Below are positions 6,419 to 10,548 of a stretch of 10,548 bases of DNA, one piece after another (the first letter of the stretch is position 1; the number at the start of each line of letters is the position of its first letter). The notes under the pieces are model-generated. The model was given only the letters and a program-made list of their open reading frames with translations, searched no databases and was not told the origin of the DNA. The DNA is from an uncultured Lachnospiraceae bacterium (GTDB lineage: Bacteria; Bacillota; Clostridia; Lachnospirales; Lachnospiraceae): NCBI GenBank assembly GCA_910584695.1, contig CAJUBR010000086.1, positions 1-10,548 on the forward strand, in the 5' to 3' direction. The position numbers and the translations under genes are program-made.

Positions 6419-9308
6419 AATCTACATTCTTCTTCCAGTTTTCAAATGCTAAAATATCTTCATACGTTACCGCTGCTATACTCTTCATAGATTCATATGG
6501 TTCAGTCGGAGATGCACCACCACCGGAAGTACTGCTTGGTTCATAGTGTCGGAACAGACTGCAAATAGCAGAACGATCCATTGCACTGCCTTTCGACTTA
6601 TCACACTCCTTTAAAATGGATTTTACAATCTCTGGATTGGCAATAAAGTCAATCGAATGGTTTGCTTTAATCTTGCCCCCTGCCACAATTAAGCCCTCAA
6701 ACTCTCTTACATTAGGATCAATTGTTACATCTCCTTTACAGATCACGATTCCTTTCACTGATCCACTCAAACTATCAAGTGTTACATTATCTTTGCTCAA
6801 AAAGACCTTATATCCGGAAGCCATGGTATTTTCACCCTGAATTGGACGTCCCACTCCCCCTATTGTCATGTTATCTAACTTATTAAAATCAAAATAATAA
6901 TTGATTGGTGTAATCTCGCTTTCGGCTGCATCACGAGCATATCCTTTTGCCATAGCATCAGTAGAATCATCTGTCAGGAGCATTTTCATCTCTTTATATT
7001 GCTTTTGCAAACCTGTAGTAAGCTGTGTCGAATACACAAATCCATCTGATAATTCTGCAGTAGGTTTAAGAGCATTATCCAACGAACCCGTTGCTGTTAA
7101 AAGGGAATTTATGTCTCTCTGATTTGCATTAATTTCTATTTTAGCAGTTGTACCGTTCATAATGGAAATTGCGGAATTAGAATAGATCTTGCGGCTATCC
7201 ATCTCTATTTTTTGAACCTTAAATGTATCATAATCCGTAATATCATAAAAGTTTGCCAAATCGCCCTTCGTACTGGTTTCCCCAATACCTAATTCAAAAA
7301 GTTTTGCATATTCTTCCATATACGTACTCATGTTAATATCTTTACCATTTGCCGTCTTGAGATTCGCCTTAGAAAAATCATAAAAATAATATTCCTGACC
7401 GGAAACTACCGTCTTGATAACCGGCACCTTTTCCAAGTCATTCCATATGTCCTTAAAATAGTCCGAGCTCCTTAAAACCGCCGGCCATTTAACATATAAA
7501 CTGCCATCGTCATCCTCCATAACACTATAAGGAGGTATATATGCTAACTGATTACTCTTAATGGAAAGACCTTCTCCTGTACGATAATCCTGAATTCTGG
7601 TTGGCCTTGGAATTCTTTTTCCATCTGCATCCAGTTTATAGGTACCATCCGGATTCAGTTCATATTCCAGAGTATAATTATTGTCGTTTAATTTCTTGTC
7701 TGGATCCAAATCACCATAAGAGTAAGATTCGTCCTTAATTCTATCGGTACCATCATCTGCCTCATCCTCGGCAACAATTGCACCATAGTCCAAAGTACCG
7801 TCTGGTCTTCTTGTAACCTTCTGGGTAGTCTTTGTAGAAGACTTCGATAACTCTACGTACGCCTGACCGGCAATATACATTGAAGTTGTTTTGGATAAAT
7901 CCAATGTAGAATCTTCGCCATTTACAATGATTGCACTACTGTTATAATGTGCCTGACCAGTCAAATGCCCTGCATTTCCATTCTTATCTATATAGTTACC
8001 GTCATTAATCTCAACATCCTTCACATACTTACGATTGGCTGATGTCCTAATAAATTCCGCACTATATTGACGATTATCGGTAGATGCATAGTTATAACCA
8101 TAATAGGTTCCGTCCAAAGAAAATGAAGAACCGATTGCATTCACTTCTAAGTCGTCATAAATATGGGAATCCGCTTTCATCTTCATAGTAGAACCTTTAT
8201 AGGAATTACTTTCTGCGGCTATTCTTCTGGAATTACCGCCTAAAACAATGCCATCTGCCCATATTTTAGTTGGATCAGCCCCACTTGATTCCCTACTGCC
8301 AAGAATATCAAGCGTCGCACAGTCCATCGCAGCAATACTTCCCGGAACAATCAGCTTATCTGCCATAACGGATACCCGTGCATTTTTGATATAAAGACCG
8401 GAATACATACTCTCTTCATTTACACCGTTCAATTTTTTTAACTCAGCATCCGTATAAGAATTCACTTTATTCTTTAACGGCTCAGACTTTTCAGTATCTT
8501 CCGTTACCGGTGATGGATTTGTATTGTACTCCTTATTGTAGAAATCCGCAGCAGCATAGACATTTCCGGTAATATTAGACTGGGTTCCAATTCCGGTAAT
8601 TTCAACACCCATATCACCAATCAATACAAAATCAAATAATTCACTGATATCATTGTTGACCGAAGCAAAATCCACTTCAAAATCCGGAACGGAAACCGTC
8701 AAATCCGTTGTAATAGTCTGAACAAAAGTGGTTGGAGAAGCCTGAGATAACTTACGAGTATTGACCGTGCTATATTGAGCTTCACGTTTCAATATTATAT
8801 CCTGAATAGTCAAACCATTATCATCTGCCGTAACCTTAAGAAGTCCGGGAGCTCCCAGCAACTGAACATTCGACGAACTACTGATAAACTTTTCCAGTGT
8901 AGCTTTTATACCAGGATCAGTATCAGAAACATAAGCCCGCAGTTCAGAATCTGACTTTAGCTTGTTTACATAAGTCTTTTTCATTAATTTATTCGCATCT
9001 GTATTATCCATAGTAACATATGTCTTGCTCGTCGTGTCATAGTATACAATAACCTCGGAAGTCTCATCAAATGCATCATTCAGATGCTTCATACTAATCC
9101 GACCAATTCCCTCATAAATCTCATCCATTGCCTGTTCCAGATAATAGAAATTATCCCGGCTATTGATATCGTAGGCTTTCAAGCGAAAACACAAAGCAAC
9201 TGCAACCAGCAGTGCAGAGGCCAAAACTAAAAGAAAAGAAATCGTGGCCACTACAACGATGAAACTATTTCCCTGATTTGACTTTCTATTTCTTCTCTGT
9301 TTAATCAA
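6417..9308 (-). CDS. Very large PilX/GspK-like pilus protein with prepilin-type N-terminus lacking Glu5 (TTG start)
   Basis: A 963-aa protein. It starts with a strongly basic leader (KQRRNRKSNQG), then G13^NSFIVVVATISFLL and a hydrophobic helix to about residue 40. This looks like a prepilin peptidase site, but mature position 5 is Val instead of Glu, as in GspK and PilX. The exterior part is far larger than those relatives. It is rich in short beta segments (for example SNITGNVYAAADFY, LIVPGSIAAMDCATLDILG) that suggest a beta-solenoid. It has an acidic, turn-rich stretch with NPDGTYKLDADGKR and ends with GIVICKGDVTIDP and FEGLIVAGGKI near 853-889, then a tail ending FENWKK. TTG at 9308 is chosen because AGGAGG lies 8 nt before it. 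An in-frame ATG at 9413 lies inside the previous gene. It overlaps that gene by 8 nt. The exact family is not certain; a pilus-tip or initiation role is inferred. Confidence 0.75.
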   Translation of the reverse strand: MIKQRRNRKSNQGNSFIVVVATISFLLVLASALLVAVALCFRLKAYDINSRDNFYYLEQAMDEIYEGIGRISMKHLNDAFDETSEVIVYYDTTSKTYVTMDNTDANKLMKKTYVNKLKSDSELRAYVSDTDPGIKATLEKFISSSSNVQLLGAPGLLKVTADDNGLTIQDIILKREAQYSTVNTRKLSQASPTTFVQTITTDLTVSVPDFEVDFASVNNDISELFDFVLIGDMGVEITGIGTQSNITGNVYAAADFYNKEYNTNPSPVTEDTEKSEPLKNKVNSYTDAELKKLNGVNEESMYSGLYIKNARVSVMADKLIVPGSIAAMDCATLDILGSRESSGADPTKIWADGIVLGGNSRRIAAESNSYKGSTMKMKADSHIYDDLEVNAIGSSFSLDGTYYGYNYASTDNRQYSAEFIRTSANRKYVKDVEINDGNYIDKNGNAGHLTGQAHYNSSAIIVNGEDSTLDLSKTTSMYIAGQAYVELSKSSTKTTQKVTRRPDGTLDYGAIVAEDEADDGTDRIKDESYSYGDLDPDKKLNDNNYTLEYELNPDGTYKLDADGKRIPRPTRIQDYRTGEGLSIKSNQLAYIPPYSVMEDDDGSLYVKWPAVLRSSDYFKDIWNDLEKVPVIKTVVSGQEYYFYDFSKANLKTANGKDINMSTYMEEYAKLFELGIGETSTKGDLANFYDITDYDTFKVQKIEMDSRKIYSNSAISIMNGTTAKIEINANQRDINSLLTATGSLDNALKPTAELSDGFVYSTQLTTGLQKQYKEMKMLLTDDSTDAMAKGYARDAAESEITPINYYFDFNKLDNMTIGGVGRPIQGENTMASGYKVFLSKDNVTLDSLSGSVKGIVICKGDVTIDPNVREFEGLIVAGGKIKANHSIDFIANPEIVKSILKECDKSKGSAMDRSAICSLFRHYEPSSTSGGGASPTEPYESMKSIAAVTYEDILAFENWKKNVD

Positions 9309-10548
9309 TTTTTCCACCTCCTCTTGTTCCTTGTAAGATCGGGTCTGTGGTTGTGACAACCGTACTTCCTTCCTGCATCCAGACCTTAATTTCATATAAA
9401 GCCCTGTTTGCATCTAAAGCCTCATTCATCTGACTGAGAGTCGCCTTAATTGATGCATCACTCATCGGTAATTCCTTATAACCAGTAGGAGTGCCAAATA
9501 ATATCCCTATTTCACCTGCAATCGTACCATCTGACTCTGCCTCATTCTTTTTATGGTTATTCCATTCTGCCAACTCAGCTGCTTCCGTAGGTTTATACAT
9601 ATTATGATATACGTTCAGCGTACCCTGTGAACCTGATGCATATGCCATACCGACCTTCATACTATCCCGGTCAACACCACCGGCTTTCTGGTATAATTCA
9701 CCTGAGCCTTTTAACCAACTGGTTCCACCAGCCGATACATTTTCCCTATCTGCATTCTGCACACTTGTAGAATAACCCGATGCAGTTTCCACAACAAACA
9801 CATTCACCGTATCCCCACTTAATCCGGTTGTATCATAGGTAATATAATTGTTTGCATACCTGTTATTGTACACACCAAGATTATACATCAGATAAATATC
9901 CGGCAGTTTCTTAAAATGTTCCCTATATGCCTCATATTCCACCATACCAGCTTCCTGACCGACTGTTTTGTGTGTTTTCAACAATTGAGTACAGTTATCC
10001 GAATAATACAAAGTACATACAACATCATATTCTGATGCTGCATCCTTTGATATCTTTATATTTGTAATACGGTTTCCGGTATCGCCACTAAAAGAAGCGG
10101 CAACAGTAGCTGAATCAAATATTCCTGTAGTGTCATCCCTCACCGCAGTCAATTTTTTTGTTAACAGTGCTTCGTATGCCGAAACATCATAATTCGATAT
10201 AGCAGCACTAATCAGTGCTACCTTATCTTTATCCAAATCCTGAACCAATCCATTTCGCCAATTGTTCGGATTCATTTTCCCAAGAGATTCTGCATCTGCA
10301 TATTTTTTACTGCTCATCTCAATGGCATAAGTATATTTTGTACGTTCTACCCCAAGATAGGTGCTGCCCTGAATCAGATACTGCTTATAAGGTATTCCGG
10401 CTTTATTCTTTGTTGAAATATATGTAACGGAAACATCTTCTGATCCCAACTTTTCAAAATAGGGAGCTCCTACACCTGTGGAAGCCAGCTTATCAATCGG
10501 TACTTCTTTCATGCTCTCAACAAGTTTTTGTGCATATTCATTACGGGA
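9301..10548 (-). CDS. Large probable PilV/GspI-like minor pilin, C-terminal part (5' end outside window)
   Basis: An open frame of 415 codons enters from the right edge and ends at TAA 9301-9303. An ATG at 10512 exists, but the frame is open upstream of it (SRNEYAQKLVESMKEVPIDK) and no ribosome binding site precedes it, so the gene very likely starts outside the window. That first stretch looks like the polar second half of a pilin alpha1 helix (compare the A.A..ll.S.K pattern of PilV/GspI). The remainder is a soluble exterior domain with many Ser, Thr, Tyr and Asn, one Cys, and a closing beta segment ALYEIKVWMQEG. I cannot assign a specific family from this part alone. The context, first in a run of prepilin-type genes and overlapping the PilX-like gene by 8 nt, is the main support for a minor-pilin call. 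An alternative is a non-pilin secreted component. Confidence 0.55.
   Translation of the reverse strand, partial: SRNEYAQKLVESMKEVPIDKLASTGVGAPYFEKLGSEDVSVTYISTKNKAGIPYKQYLIQGSTYLGVERTKYTYAIEMSSKKYADAESLGKMNPNNWRNGLVQDLDKDKVALISAAISNYDVSAYEALLTKKLTAVRDDTTGIFDSATVAASFSGDTGNRITNIKISKDAASEYDVVCTLYYSDNCTQLLKTHKTVGQEAGMVEYEAYREHFKKLPDIYLMYNLGVYNNRYANNYITYDTTGLSGDTVNVFVVETASGYSTSVQNADRENVSAGGTSWLKGSGELYQKAGGVDRDSMKVGMAYASGSQGTLNVYHNMYKPTEAAELAEWNNHKKNEAESDGTIAGEIGILFGTPTGYKELPMSDASIKATLSQMNEALDANRALYEIKVWMQEGSTVVTTTDPILQGTRGGGKID
9317..9322 (-). promoter_or_regulatory. Ribosome binding site fixing a TTG start for the PilX-like gene
   Basis: AGGAGG on the minus strand, 8 nt before TTG 9308, inside the last codons of the upstream gene (which contribute the GGG run of its RGGGKID end). 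It rules out the much longer product starting at 9413. Confidence 0.75.

Noticed and set aside
9309..9413. N-terminal extension of the PilX-like protein from ATG 9413
   Set aside because: It would overlap the upstream gene by over 100 nt and bury the prepilin-like leader 48 residues inside, whereas TTG 9308 has a perfect ribosome binding site.
1..10548. CRISPR array, tRNA/rRNA, prophage or insertion sequence
   Set aside because: No regularly spaced repeats, no cloverleaf or rRNA motifs, and no transposase, integrase or phage proteins seen on either strand.

Overview
The window looks like chromosome from an anaerobic Clostridia-type Firmicute, probably Lachnospiraceae. This is inferred from the AT-rich coding sequence, the strong AGGAGG-type ribosome binding sites with 8-nt spacing, the frequent TTG starts, a YqeG-family gene beside aroE, and Gram-positive type IV pilus genes. 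No 16S or tRNA gene is present to confirm it. Every gene I can support lies on the minus strand, so transcription runs right to left. Coding density is very high, and no gene-free stretch reaches 300 bases.

Right part (10548 down to 1973): a tightly packed minor-pilin operon. In transcription order it holds: (1) the C-terminal part of a large surface protein, probably a PilV/GspI-like minor pilin whose N-terminus is outside the window; (2) a very large (963 aa) PilX/GspK-like protein with a prepilin-like N-terminal helix that lacks Glu5; (3) a 183-aa GspH/FimU-like prepilin; (4) a 303-aa PilW/GspJ-like prepilin; (5) a 978-aa secreted protein with a fibro-slime (PA14-like) domain. Gaps are 13 to 16 nt or an 8-nt overlap. 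Genes 2 to 4 all appear to start with TTG.

Left part (1940 down to 1): after a long hairpin that pairs fully only as minus-strand RNA come a YqeG-type HAD phosphatase and a shikimate dehydrogenase fused in frame to shikimate kinase (AroE-AroK). The fusion runs off the left edge.

Working model: the pilin genes encode an initiating or tip complex of a type IV pilus. The fibro-slime protein sits where Gram-negative minor-pilin clusters encode the tip adhesin PilY1, and it may be a Gram-positive functional counterpart that binds polysaccharide or host surfaces. The YqeG and AroE-AroK genes are housekeeping functions downstream, possibly partly insulated by the hairpin. The pilus motor, platform and prepilin peptidase genes are not in this window.
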